From Microbacterium sp. M28 (GTDB lineage Bacteria; Actinomycetota; Actinomycetes; Actinomycetales; Microbacteriaceae), in contig NZ_CP107546.1 in assembly GCF_025836995.1 (NCBI RefSeq), positions 2,790,001-2,854,000 on the forward strand: a stretch of DNA of 64,000 nucleotides. The letters run 5' to 3'. A program made the position numbers and the translations under genes. Within the stretch, counting starts at the first letter, position 1. Each line of letters begins with the position of its first letter. Shown piece after piece: positions 16,421-25,291 of this stretch. The notes below the pieces were generated by a model. The model made no database searches. It had not been told where the DNA came from and worked only from the letters and a program-made list of their open reading frames with translations.

Positions 16421-17065
16421 ATGACGACGACCACCGCCGCCCCCGGCTGGGCTCTGCGCGTGCACGCCGCCTTCGACTGGATCTGGTGGGTCGCGACGGT
16501 CAATGTGCTGTGGATCGCCTTCACACTCGCCGGCGGCATCGTGCTCGGCGCCGCGCCGGCATCCGTAGCCGCCACGGAGTTGACCCGCCGTCGCCTGCGC
16601 GGCGACGGGTTCGCCGCCTGGCGCTGTTTCGCACAGGCCTGGCGACGCGAGTTCTGGCGCGCCAACGCCGCACTCGGCCCCGCGTTCGTGATCACGGTCC
16701 TGCTCGCGGCCAGCGCTATCGGCCAGTACGCCGCCGGCTCTCTCGGCGCCCCGCTCGGCATCCTGACCAGCGCGGCTCTGGCCCTCGCCGTCGCCGTCAC
16801 GGCCGTCGCCGTCACGATGTTCGCCCACTACGAAGTCCCCCTGCGCGCCTACGCACCGACGGCATTCCGCTGGGTGATGCGCAATCTCCCGCACGCGATC
16901 CTGCTGCTGCTCGCAGCGGTGGTGGTCGTGACGGCGAGCTTCATCCTCCCTGGCATCATCCCGTTCCTCTCGCTCGGCGCCTGGCTCACCCTCAGCACCG
17001 CGCTGTGCATCGGCTTCTTCACCGCGAACGACCGCCGCCTCGCCGAGGCGCATCCCACGACCTGA
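16421..17065 (+). CDS. DUF624 (YesL-like) membrane protein
   Basis: 214 residues with about five hydrophobic segments. The order (short N-terminal helix, conserved WWVATVNVLWIAFTLAGGIVLGAAPASVAATELTRR pattern, and later pairs) is that of YesL/DUF624 proteins, which occur with LplABC-type sugar importers. Its role is unknown; B. subtilis yesL opens the rhamnogalacturonan gene cluster. Here it is the first gene after the predicted operator and is followed after 43 bases by the binding protein gene. Confidence 0.85.
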   Translation: MTTTTAAPGWALRVHAAFDWIWWVATVNVLWIAFTLAGGIVLGAAPASVAATELTRRRLRGDGFAAWRCFAQAWRREFWRANAALGPAFVITVLLAASAIGQYAAGSLGAPLGILTSAALALAVAVTAVAVTMFAHYEVPLRAYAPTAFRWVMRNLPHAILLLLAAVVVVTASFILPGIIPFLSLGAWLTLSTALCIGFFTANDRRLAEAHPTT

Positions 17066-17108
17066 TCTCCCCACCTCTCCCCTCCCCACCGAACGAAGGA
17101 GTTCCCCC

Positions 17109-18641
17109 ATGAAGCACCGCACCATCGCCTCCGGCATCGGCCTCGCCGCCGTCGCCGCCCTCGCCCTGACCAGCTGCTCCGCCGGTCCGGATGCCGGAGC
17201 GGATGCCGCCGAGCTCGAGACGCTGACCATCATGGCTCCGTATCTCTCCACCAACGCCCCCGAGGACGGCAACCAGTTCGAGACAGCGATCGAAGACGAG
17301 ATCGGCGTCGACCTCGACATGACGTGGGTGCCGAACTCGTCCTACGGCGACAAGGTCAACATCACCCTCGCCGGCGACGACCTTCCGCAGGTCATGGTCA
17401 TCCAGGGCAAGGACCCCGGGTTCGTCCGCAACGCCGAGGCCGGGGCGTTCTGGGACCTCACCGAGTACCTCGACGACTACGACAACCTCAAGACCACATT
17501 CCCGCAGGTGCAGCACTCCTCGAGCATCAACGGCAAGGTCTACGGCATCTTCCGCTCGCGCGACGTCATGCGCGAGGCCGTGATCATCCGCAAGGACTGG
17601 CTGGCGAACCTCGGCCTCGAGATGCCCACCACCACCGAAGAGCTCCACGAGGTCGCGAAGGCCTTCACCGAGAACGACCCCGATGGCAACGGCGCGGCCG
17701 ACACCTACGGCCTCATCATCCCCAAGTGGCCGGGCACCATCGGCACGAACAGCCCGTGGGATGCCATCGAGACCTGGTACGGCGCCGGCAACCGCTGGAC
17801 CGAACGCGACGGCGAGCTCGTCCCGAACTTCACCACCGACGAGTGGCTCGAGGCCGTCCAGTTCGAGCGCCAGCTCGTCGAGGACGGCGTCGTCAACGCC
17901 GACTACGCGACCTTCGACTCCGCGAAGTGGAATGAGCCGTTCCTCACGGGCAAGGGCGGCATCATCATCGACGTGCACTCCCGCGCCGGTCAGCTCATGA
18001 GTCTGCTCAAGGAGCAGGACCCGGAGGGCTTCCAGAACTACGTCGACGTCACGGGCAACCTCGAGGGCCCCGACGGTGAGCTGCACGCCCTCCCGACCGC
18101 CGGCTACAGCGGCTTCCTCGCGATCCCGAAAGCGCAGGTGAAGACCGAAGAGCAGCTGCGCGGGGTGCTCGAGGTGCTGAACGAGCTGAACTCGGAAGAG
18201 GTCGGCCCGCTGCTCAACAACGGCATCGAGGGCGTCACGTACGAGCTCGACGGCGACCTCGCCGTCGGCATCGACAGCGCGAGCCAGGTCGACAAGGACA
18301 CCTCCGCCGCGTACGCGCAGCTCGGCACGAACGTCACCGGCTTCCAGGGCTACCTGCCCAAGCAGGCCTCGGAGTACGAGCAGGAGATGTACGACAAGCG
18401 CAAGGAGATCGAGGCCTCCGATCTCGAGTCCGCCGTCTACGACCCGTCGGCCGCCTACGTGTCCGATACCTACGTCTCCAAGGGTGCGCAGCTCGACACG
18501 ATCGTGGCCGACGCACGCATCCAGTACATCGCCGGCCAGCTCGACCTCGACGGCCTCAAGGACGCCATCGAGCTGTGGCGCTCGAGCGGCGGCGACGACG
18601 TGATCACCGAGATCAACGAGCTGGCGGACGCCGACTCCTGA
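17109..18641 (+). CDS. extracellular sugar-binding lipoprotein, LplA/YtcQ-type
   Basis: 510 residues. The signal peptide ends at lipobox LTSCS (Cys23). The mature protein has the type-2 binding-protein layout: ITLAGDDLPQVMVI near residue 85, EYLDDYDNLK, and a calcium-like loop DPDGNGAADTYG around residue 188 that is frequent in this subgroup. Proteins of this size with LplB/LplC permeases bind oligosaccharides, often pectic. The ATG follows CGAAGGAG. It is the delivery subunit of the importer encoded by the next two genes; the ATPase is probably a shared one elsewhere. Confidence 0.92.
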   Translation: MKHRTIASGIGLAAVAALALTSCSAGPDAGADAAELETLTIMAPYLSTNAPEDGNQFETAIEDEIGVDLDMTWVPNSSYGDKVNITLAGDDLPQVMVIQGKDPGFVRNAEAGAFWDLTEYLDDYDNLKTTFPQVQHSSSINGKVYGIFRSRDVMREAVIIRKDWLANLGLEMPTTTEELHEVAKAFTENDPDGNGAADTYGLIIPKWPGTIGTNSPWDAIETWYGAGNRWTERDGELVPNFTTDEWLEAVQFERQLVEDGVVNADYATFDSAKWNEPFLTGKGGIIIDVHSRAGQLMSLLKEQDPEGFQNYVDVTGNLEGPDGELHALPTAGYSGFLAIPKAQVKTEEQLRGVLEVLNELNSEEVGPLLNNGIEGVTYELDGDLAVGIDSASQVDKDTSAAYAQLGTNVTGFQGYLPKQASEYEQEMYDKRKEIEASDLESAVYDPSAAYVSDTYVSKGAQLDTIVADARIQYIAGQLDLDGLKDAIELWRSSGGDDVITEINELADADS

Positions 18642-18697
18642 TCCGGATCGCCGGGGCGGCACCGCGTGCCGCCCCGGCCTCCCGAGAGGTTCTTCCC

Positions 18698-19669
18698 ATG
18701 ACCATGCTCGACAACGCCGTCACGGCGACCGAGACGCTGACCGTCGAGAAGGCGTCCAAGCGGCGCCGCGGCGTCCGCGTGCACTTCACGCAGTTCAAGT
18801 GGCTCTATCTGCTGCTGCTGCCAGGCATCATCTACTTCGTCCTGTTCCGGTACTGGCCCATGTACGGCGCCATCATCGCGTTCAAGGACTACGTGCCCTT
18901 CCTCGGCATCCAGGACAGCCCCTGGGTGGGCCTCGAGCATTTCGAGGACTTCTTCTCGAGCCCCGATTTCCCTCGGCTGCTCGCCAACACGCTGATCCTG
19001 GCTCTGCTGAGCCTCGTGATCGCGTTCCCGCTCACGATCATCGTGGCGCTGCTGCTCAACGAGATGCGCCTCATCGTGCTCAAGCGGACGGTGCAGACCC
19101 TCATCTACATCCCGCACTTCCTCTCCTGGACCGTCGTCGCCTCGCTGACCTACTTGCTGTTCGCGCTCGACATCGGTCCGTTGTTCCAGCTCATCAACGG
19201 CATCCTCGGTACCGAGGTGAACTTCCTCGCCGACCCGGCCTGGTTCCGGCCGATCATCGTCCTGCAGGACATCTGGAAGAACACCGGCTGGGGAACGATC
19301 ATCTTCCTCGCCGCCCTCGCCGGCGTCGACCAGGCCCAGTACGAGGCCGCGATCATCGACGGCGCCGGTCGGTTCCAACGCGTCTGGCACATCACGCTGC
19401 CCTCGATCGCGCCGACCGTCGTCGTCATGCTCGTGCTGCAGATGGGCCAGGTGCTCAACACCGGCTTCGAGCAGATCTACCTCATGACCAACTCGCTCAA
19501 CCGCTCGGTCGCCGACGTGTTCGACACCTACGTCTACTTCATGGGTATCACGCAGGGCTCCTACAGCTACAGCACCGCCGTCGGCCTCTTCAAGGCGGTC
19601 GTCGGCGTCGTCCTCATCTTCGGCGCGAACTGGCTCGCCAAGCGCTTCACCCAGGCAGGAATCTTCTGA
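18698..19669 (+). CDS. ABC sugar permease, LplB-type
   Basis: 323 residues from ATG 18698. Six membrane segments begin at YLLLLPGIIYFVLFRYWP, and the ATPase-contact EAA loop reads QYEAAIIDGAGRFQRVWHITLP, typical of carbohydrate importers (CUT1). It forms the membrane pore with the next gene product. The stop overlaps the next start as TGATG, so translation is coupled. Confidence 0.93.
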   Translation: MTMLDNAVTATETLTVEKASKRRRGVRVHFTQFKWLYLLLLPGIIYFVLFRYWPMYGAIIAFKDYVPFLGIQDSPWVGLEHFEDFFSSPDFPRLLANTLILALLSLVIAFPLTIIVALLLNEMRLIVLKRTVQTLIYIPHFLSWTVVASLTYLLFALDIGPLFQLINGILGTEVNFLADPAWFRPIIVLQDIWKNTGWGTIIFLAALAGVDQAQYEAAIIDGAGRFQRVWHITLPSIAPTVVVMLVLQMGQVLNTGFEQIYLMTNSLNRSVADVFDTYVYFMGITQGSYSYSTAVGLFKAVVGVVLIFGANWLAKRFTQAGIF

Positions 19670-20550
19670 TGGCTCGCGAGAAGTATCGATTCAACACACC
19701 CGCGGGGCGTGTGTTCGACGTGTTCAACATCGCGTTGATGGTCGCCGTCGCGATCCTCGCGCTCGTGCCGTTCGCGTTCGTACTCGCCGGGTCGTTCGCG
19801 ACCGAGGCCGAGCTCGCGACGCGATCGTTCTTCCTGTGGCCGGAGACGTTCTCCCTCAAGGCGTACGAGGCGATCTTCACCAGCCCGGCATTCGTCAGGG
19901 CCCTGATCACGACGATCGCGGTGACCGCGGTGGGCACGGTCGTGCAGCTCGCCCTCACCGCATCCATGGCGTACCCGCTCAGCAAGGCGAACCTCCCCGG
20001 CGGAAAGCTCATCCTGTCGCTCATCGTGTTCACGATGGTGTTCGGCGGCGGCATGATCCCGACGTTCCTCGTGGTGAAGGACCTCGGGCTGCTGAACAAC
20101 TACTGGGCGCTGATCCTGCCGATGGCGATTAATCCGTTCAGCCTCATCATCATCAAGAACTTCTTCCAGCAGCTCCCCGCCGAGCTGGAGGAGTCGGCGA
20201 AGATCGACGGCGCGAACGAGCTGCAGACGCTGTGGAGCATCATCCTGCCGCTGTCCAAGCCGGTCCTCGCGACATTCGCGCTGTTCTACGCGGTCGGCAT
20301 CTGGAACGACTTCATGTCGCCGCTGCTGTACCTCAACGACAACTCGATGTGGACGCTGCAGATGTTCCTGCGCCAGGTGACCGTCGCCACCGACCTGTCG
20401 GTCGTCGAGCAGGACCCGACGCAGCTGCCTCCGGCTCAGGGCATCAAGTTCGCGGTGATCATCGTGGCGACCCTGCCGATCATCCTGTTCTACCCGTTCC
20501 TGCAGAAGCACTTCGCGAAGGGAATGCTGATCGGGTCGGTGAAGGGATGA
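19669..20550 (+). CDS. ABC sugar permease, LplC-type
   Basis: 293 residues. Six membrane segments, and the EAA loop ELEESAKIDGANELQTLWSIILPLSKP is intact. LplC-type partner of the upstream permease. The central insertion (LRQVTVATDLSVVEQDPTQLPPAQGIKFAVI) before the last helix is normal for this subfamily. The start codon overlaps the previous stop. The gene ends in an ATGA overlap with the DUF1961 gene, linking import to the downstream enzymes. Confidence 0.93.
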   Translation: MAREKYRFNTPAGRVFDVFNIALMVAVAILALVPFAFVLAGSFATEAELATRSFFLWPETFSLKAYEAIFTSPAFVRALITTIAVTAVGTVVQLALTASMAYPLSKANLPGGKLILSLIVFTMVFGGGMIPTFLVVKDLGLLNNYWALILPMAINPFSLIIIKNFFQQLPAELEESAKIDGANELQTLWSIILPLSKPVLATFALFYAVGIWNDFMSPLLYLNDNSMWTLQMFLRQVTVATDLSVVEQDPTQLPPAQGIKFAVIIVATLPIILFYPFLQKHFAKGMLIGSVKG

Positions 20551-21206
20551 CCCTCGTCTACCGCAACGCTCTGACGTCGCAGGAAGATCTGGACGGCTGG
20601 GTCGCCGAGGGCCCCGTCTCGGCCCAGCCGACGGAAGAAGGGATGCTGCTCTCGAGCGGCGGAGGGTTCGATGACCACTTCACGTTCTGGTGCCCCGAGG
20701 TGTTCGGCGACCGCATCCGGATCACATGGGAGTTCTCGCCGCGCTCGGAGCCGGGGCTGGCGATGCTGTTCTTCGGCGCCGCGGCGGATGCCGAGCAGGC
20801 GCCGGATGCCGACGGCATCTTCGACGACGCGCTGACGCCGCGCAGCGGGGCCTACCCCCAGTACCACTCCGGCGACATCCGCGCTCTGCACGTGTCGTAC
20901 TTCCGGCGCCGATGGGAGGCGGAGCGCGCGTTCCACACCTGCAACCTGCGTAAGTCACCGGGGTTCCACCTCGTCTCGCAGGGCGCCGACCCGCTGCCCC
21001 CGGTCGTCGACGCCCGCGCGGCGTTCTACCGCATCGAGGTCGTGAAAGACGGACCGCGCGTCGCCTTCTCGATCGACGACCTGCCCCTGTTCGACTGGAC
21101 GGATGACGAGAGCGCGGGCCCTCGCATCACCTCCGGCCGCATCGGCTTCCGCCAGATGTCGCCGCTCGTCGCCTGCTACCGCAACCTGGAGGTTCACTCG
21201 CTGTGA
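20547..21206 (+). CDS. DUF1961 family protein, probable sugar-acting or sugar-binding protein
   Basis: 219 residues with no signal peptide. The sequence looks like a concanavalin-type beta sandwich: VYRNALTSQEDLDGWVAEGP, then WEFSPRSEPGLAMLFFGA, a Tyr/His-rich middle (YPQYHSGDIRALHVSYFRRRW) and a terminal GRIGFRQMSPLVACYRNLEV strand. DUF1961 genes occur next to YetA/PcRGLX genes in pectin loci, as here. A cytosolic role on imported pectic oligosaccharides is likely, but no activity is assigned. It overlaps both neighbours by 4 bases. Confidence 0.8.
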   Translation: MTLVYRNALTSQEDLDGWVAEGPVSAQPTEEGMLLSSGGGFDDHFTFWCPEVFGDRIRITWEFSPRSEPGLAMLFFGAAADAEQAPDADGIFDDALTPRSGAYPQYHSGDIRALHVSYFRRRWEAERAFHTCNLRKSPGFHLVSQGADPLPPVVDARAAFYRIEVVKDGPRVAFSIDDLPLFDWTDDESAGPRITSGRIGFRQMSPLVACYRNLEVHSL

Positions 21207-23848
21207 CCGACTCGACCGTGACCGACCCGATCGAGACCGTCCCGCTCCGTTGGCTCGACGACGCTCCGCCCGCACGGCTGCGCGGCGGTGCGACGTGGGG
21301 CGTGCCGCTGGCCCGCGGCACCGTCGCAGACCCTGCCGTCCTGCGTCTGCGGGAAGTCGGCGGCGGCGCCGTCCCCGCGCAGTTCTGGCCGCTCGCGACC
21401 TGGCCGGACGGCTCGGTCAAGTGGGCCGGTTGCGCGGTCGGAGCACTCGACGCGCCCCGCGCGTACGAGGTGGTGACGGGTGCGGATGCCGTCCCGACGG
21501 CCCCGTCCGCCGTGCGCGTCGAGCGCTCCGGAGACGAGATCGTCGTGGGCGACGGCATCCTCGAGATCGCCTTCCCGAGCGGACCGGCCGACGTGCTGGC
21601 CCGCCGGGTGATCCGCGACGGGCGCATCATCGCGGAAGACCTACGACTGGTGAGCCTCCTGCAGGACGAGCTGCCCGAGGACGGCGGGGCTGCCACGCGC
21701 CGGCGGTTCCGCTCACGCGTGCACACGGTGGACGTCGAGCAGGACGGTCCCATCCGGGCGGTCGTGCGCGTCGACGGTGCGCACAGGGACGAGGACGGCG
21801 ACCGGGAGTGGCTGCCGTTCACTCTCCGCTTCGTCATCATCGCCGGCTCCGCCGAGGTGCGCCTCGTGCACACCGTGATCTGGGACGGCGACGCCGAGCA
21901 CGACTTCCTCGCCGGTCTCGGGCTCCGCGCCGACGTGCCGTTGCACGCGGCACTGCACGACCGTCACGTGCGCATCGCCGGTGCCGACGGCGGCTTCTTC
22001 GCCGAGGCCGTCCGCGGTCTCACCGGGCTGCGCCGCGATCCGGGCGCCGAGGTCCGCGCCGCGCAGATCCGCGGCGAGCAGACGCCGCCGACGGACACCT
22101 GGAACCCCGAGGTCTCGAAACGGCTCGACCTCATCCCCGCGTGGAACGACATCACACTGACGCAGTTGAGCGCGGACGGATTCGGCATCCGCAAGCGCAC
22201 GGCGCCGGGGCACGCATGGATCGATGCCGGTGCCGGGACCAGGGCAGAGGGATACATCGCGATCAGCGACCCGACCGGCGGCTTCGGCCTCGGCATCCGC
22301 TCGTTCTGGCAGTCGCACCCCGGCCAGCTGGACCTCCGAGGAGCAGGCGGCGAGCGCGCCGAGCTGACGGCGTGGCTGTACGCACCAGAGGCCCAGCCGA
22401 TGGATGTCCGGTTCTACCACGACGGGCTCGGCCAGGATGATTTCGCGACCCAGCTCGAGGGCCTCGAGATCACGTACGAGGACTACGAGCCCGGTTTCGG
22501 AGACGCCCACGGTGTCGCCCGCACCCACGAGCTGACCCTGTTCACCTATGGCGCGACACCGGCGATCGAACAGGTCGCCGCCTCCGTCGAGGCGATGCAG
22601 CGTCCGCCGCTGCTGCAGCCGACGCCCGAGCACCTGCACGCGGTCGGCGTGTTCGGCGACTGGGCGCCGATCGATCGGTCGACGCCGGCGCGCACCGAGA
22701 TCGAGGACAGCAACGACTTCCTGCTCGACTTCTATCTCGGTCAGATCGACCAGCGCCGCTGGTACGGCTTCTGGAACTACGGCGACGTCATGCACGCCTA
22801 CGATCTCGACCGCCACGTGTGGCGCTACGACGTGGGCGGTTACGCCTGGGACAACAGCGAGCTCTCCCCCGATCTCTGGCTCTGGTACTCGTACCTGCGC
22901 AGCGGTCGCGCCGATGTCTTCCGCCTCGCCGAGGCGATGACCCGCCACACCGGCGAGGTCGACGTCTACCATCTGGGTCGCTGGCAGGGGCTCGGCTCCC
23001 GGCACAACGTCCAGCACTGGGGATGCAGCGCCAAGCAGCTGCGCATCTCGAGCCCGATCTATCGCCGCATCTTCCACTACCTCACGGCCGACGAACGCGT
23101 CGGCGACCTGCTCACCGAGCTCCGCGACAGCGACGAGCGCTTCGTCGACACGGATCCGACGCGCAAGGTGCGCCCGGATGCCGCGACCTACCGCCCCGAT
23201 CGGACGGCGCTGGCCGTCGGCCTCGGAACCGACTGGGGAGCGCTTGCCGCCACCTGGCTCGCGGACTGGGAGCGCACCGGCAACGAGCGCTCGCGCGACC
23301 GGCTGCTGGGCACCATGGCCGACATCGGCGCGCTGCCGAACGGATTCCTCACCGGGGAGGCCCTGTACGACATCGAGACCGGCCGCTTCGACACGACGCG
23401 CGACCGCATCTCGGTCTCGCACCTCAGCGCGGTGTTCGGTCTGGTCGAGGTCGCGAGCGAGCTCATCTCGCTCGTCGACGTTCCCGGCTTCCGTGACGCC
23501 TGGCTGCAGTACTGCCGGCTCTATCTGGCGTCACCGGAGGAGCAGGAGGCCGCGGTCGGGCAACGGCTCACCGGCATCCACCTCGAGCAGGCGCACAGCC
23601 GGCTGACGGCATACGTGGCGGCCCAGACGGGCGACGATGCGCTGGCGGATGCCGCGTGGCGGGCCTTCGAGGGGATCGGCGAGTGGCTCGTGCACCGGCG
23701 GGACTTCGTGCTGCGCCGTATCGAAGGGCCCGCCGTGCTCAACCCGGTGGACGAGGCGCCCAGCGTCGGCACCAACGACGTCGCGCAGTACGGCCTGGCC
23801 GCGATCCAGAACCTCGCCCTGATCGGCGACCGGCTTCCGGAGGCGTAG
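21203..23848 (+). CDS. YetA/PcRGLX-like protein (PL26-related exo-rhamnogalacturonan lyase fold)
   Basis: 881 residues, no signal peptide, so probably cytosolic. The order fits the YetA/PcRGLX family: an N-terminal RIFT-barrel part (PLARGTVADPAVLRLREVGG, QFWPLATWPDGSVKWAGC), a central beta sandwich and a C-terminal alpha/alpha toroid (YGFWNYGDVMHAYD, YDVGGYAWDNSELSPDLWLWYSYLRSG, GSRHNVQHWGCSAKQLRIS). The Penicillium relative is an exo-acting rhamnogalacturonan lyase. The Trp/His/Tyr-rich toroid cleft would be the active site. Activity here is inferred from family and operon. Confidence 0.85.
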   Translation: MTDSTVTDPIETVPLRWLDDAPPARLRGGATWGVPLARGTVADPAVLRLREVGGGAVPAQFWPLATWPDGSVKWAGCAVGALDAPRAYEVVTGADAVPTAPSAVRVERSGDEIVVGDGILEIAFPSGPADVLARRVIRDGRIIAEDLRLVSLLQDELPEDGGAATRRRFRSRVHTVDVEQDGPIRAVVRVDGAHRDEDGDREWLPFTLRFVIIAGSAEVRLVHTVIWDGDAEHDFLAGLGLRADVPLHAALHDRHVRIAGADGGFFAEAVRGLTGLRRDPGAEVRAAQIRGEQTPPTDTWNPEVSKRLDLIPAWNDITLTQLSADGFGIRKRTAPGHAWIDAGAGTRAEGYIAISDPTGGFGLGIRSFWQSHPGQLDLRGAGGERAELTAWLYAPEAQPMDVRFYHDGLGQDDFATQLEGLEITYEDYEPGFGDAHGVARTHELTLFTYGATPAIEQVAASVEAMQRPPLLQPTPEHLHAVGVFGDWAPIDRSTPARTEIEDSNDFLLDFYLGQIDQRRWYGFWNYGDVMHAYDLDRHVWRYDVGGYAWDNSELSPDLWLWYSYLRSGRADVFRLAEAMTRHTGEVDVYHLGRWQGLGSRHNVQHWGCSAKQLRISSPIYRRIFHYLTADERVGDLLTELRDSDERFVDTDPTRKVRPDAATYRPDRTALAVGLGTDWGALAATWLADWERTGNERSRDRLLGTMADIGALPNGFLTGEALYDIETGRFDTTRDRISVSHLSAVFGLVEVASELISLVDVPGFRDAWLQYCRLYLASPEEQEAAVGQRLTGIHLEQAHSRLTAYVAAQTGDDALADAAWRAFEGIGEWLVHRRDFVLRRIEGPAVLNPVDEAPSVGTNDVAQYGLAAIQNLALIGDRLPEA

Positions 23849-23877
23849 CGGCCGCGCACGTGCCCGAGAATGGGGGT

Positions 23878-25278
23878 ATGTCCTCCGAACGTCAGTGGCG
23901 GTTTCTGACCTCCGTCCGCAAGGCCATCCGGAGCGACCCGTCGCGCGTCGCGCTCACCGAGGTCCACCCGGTGCTGAGCGCGACGATCGTGTCGAAGATC
24001 CTCGATCTCGCCGTGCACATCGGCGCGGCGATGTTCGCGGTCGGCGCCTCCGCCCACGACGTCACCTTCGCGATCACACGGGTCGCGCAGGTGTACGGCC
24101 TCAAGGGCGTGCAGGTCGACGTGACGTTCACGTCGATCACCGTCTCGTACCACCGCGGCGAGGACGACTCCCCCACCACTCTTCTGCGGGTGGTGCACGC
24201 CGCATCCCCCGATCATGCGAAGCTGCAACGGCTGCAGGCGCTACTCGCCGACATCGGCGACGGCATGGACCTCGGCGAGGCCCGCGCCGCGTACCGCATG
24301 ATCCGCCGCACGCCGTTCCTGTACCGCCCGGTCGTCGTGATCTTCGCCAGGGCGCTGCTCACCATCGGCGTCGCCATCCTGTTCGATGCGACGCCCGCCC
24401 TCATCGTCCTCGCCTTCATCGCCGCCCTGGGCGCGGCGTTCGCGCAGGCCGGCCTCGCCCGGTTGCAGGTGCCCTCGTTCTTCGGTCAGATCGCCGGCGC
24501 GTTCATCATCACCGTGTTCGCGGTCGTCGTGTCCGCGCTCGGTTCCGCGGGAATCGCGCCGTTCGACGGGGTGCGCCCCTCGATCATGGTCGCCTCGGGG
24601 ATCGTGCTGATGCTCTCGGGGCTCTCCGTCGTCGCGGCGGCTCAGGACGCGATCGACGGATTCGCCCTGACGGCCGGCGGTCGCATCCTGGACCTGATCA
24701 TGCAGACGGTCGGCGTCGTCCTCGGCATCCTCATCGGACTCGGACTCGCCCAGCTCGTCGGGTTCGGCATGGCGCTTCCGGACGACGCCGTTCCGTTCGG
24801 TCCGCTGCCCGCGCAGATCGCGGGCGCGATCATCATCGCGGTCGCCGTCGCCCTGTTCAACGGCGCCGGGCTGCAGATCGTCCTCGTCAGCGCCGTCCTG
24901 AGCGTGATCGCGATCCTCGGGTACAGCTCCGCGATCACGCTCGGGGTGCAGGAGGGCGCCGCGAGCGCCTTCGGTGCGCTGCTGGCCAGCTTCCTCGGAA
25001 TCCTGATCGCGCGCGGACTGCATGTGCCGTCGGTCGCGGTCACGACGGCCGCGATCGTGCCGCTGGTCCCCGGGCTCACCGTGTTCCGAGGCCTGCTCGG
25101 GCTGGCCGATTCGGACGGCACTCCCGAGGCGATGCTCGTCAGCATCGCGCCGCTCGTGCTGGCCGCGTCGATCGGGGTCGGCCTCGCCGCCGGAGCCTCA
25201 CTCGGCCTCTACCTGGGCACTCCGCTGCGCGCGACGCTCGCCGGGGTCGCCAAGTCGCGCGCGCGCGTGCGGCACTGA
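23878..25278 (+). CDS. threonine/serine exporter, ThrE family
   Basis: 466 residues. The N-terminal ThrE domain (about 35-240, with HIGAAMFAVGASAHDV and TFTSITVSYHRGEDD) is followed by a ThrE_2/YjjB-like C-terminal half, giving about ten membrane helices in one polypeptide as in Corynebacterium ThrE. It exports small amino acids. A GAGAAT box ends 6 bases before ATG 23878, so it probably starts its own leaderless transcript and is not part of the sugar operon 29 bases upstream. Confidence 0.9.
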   Translation: MSSERQWRFLTSVRKAIRSDPSRVALTEVHPVLSATIVSKILDLAVHIGAAMFAVGASAHDVTFAITRVAQVYGLKGVQVDVTFTSITVSYHRGEDDSPTTLLRVVHAASPDHAKLQRLQALLADIGDGMDLGEARAAYRMIRRTPFLYRPVVVIFARALLTIGVAILFDATPALIVLAFIAALGAAFAQAGLARLQVPSFFGQIAGAFIITVFAVVVSALGSAGIAPFDGVRPSIMVASGIVLMLSGLSVVAAAQDAIDGFALTAGGRILDLIMQTVGVVLGILIGLGLAQLVGFGMALPDDAVPFGPLPAQIAGAIIIAVAVALFNGAGLQIVLVSAVLSVIAILGYSSAITLGVQEGAASAFGALLASFLGILIARGLHVPSVAVTTAAIVPLVPGLTVFRGLLGLADSDGTPEAMLVSIAPLVLAASIGVGLAAGASLGLYLGTPLRATLAGVAKSRARVRH

Positions 25279-25291
25279 CCGCGCGGAGTCC

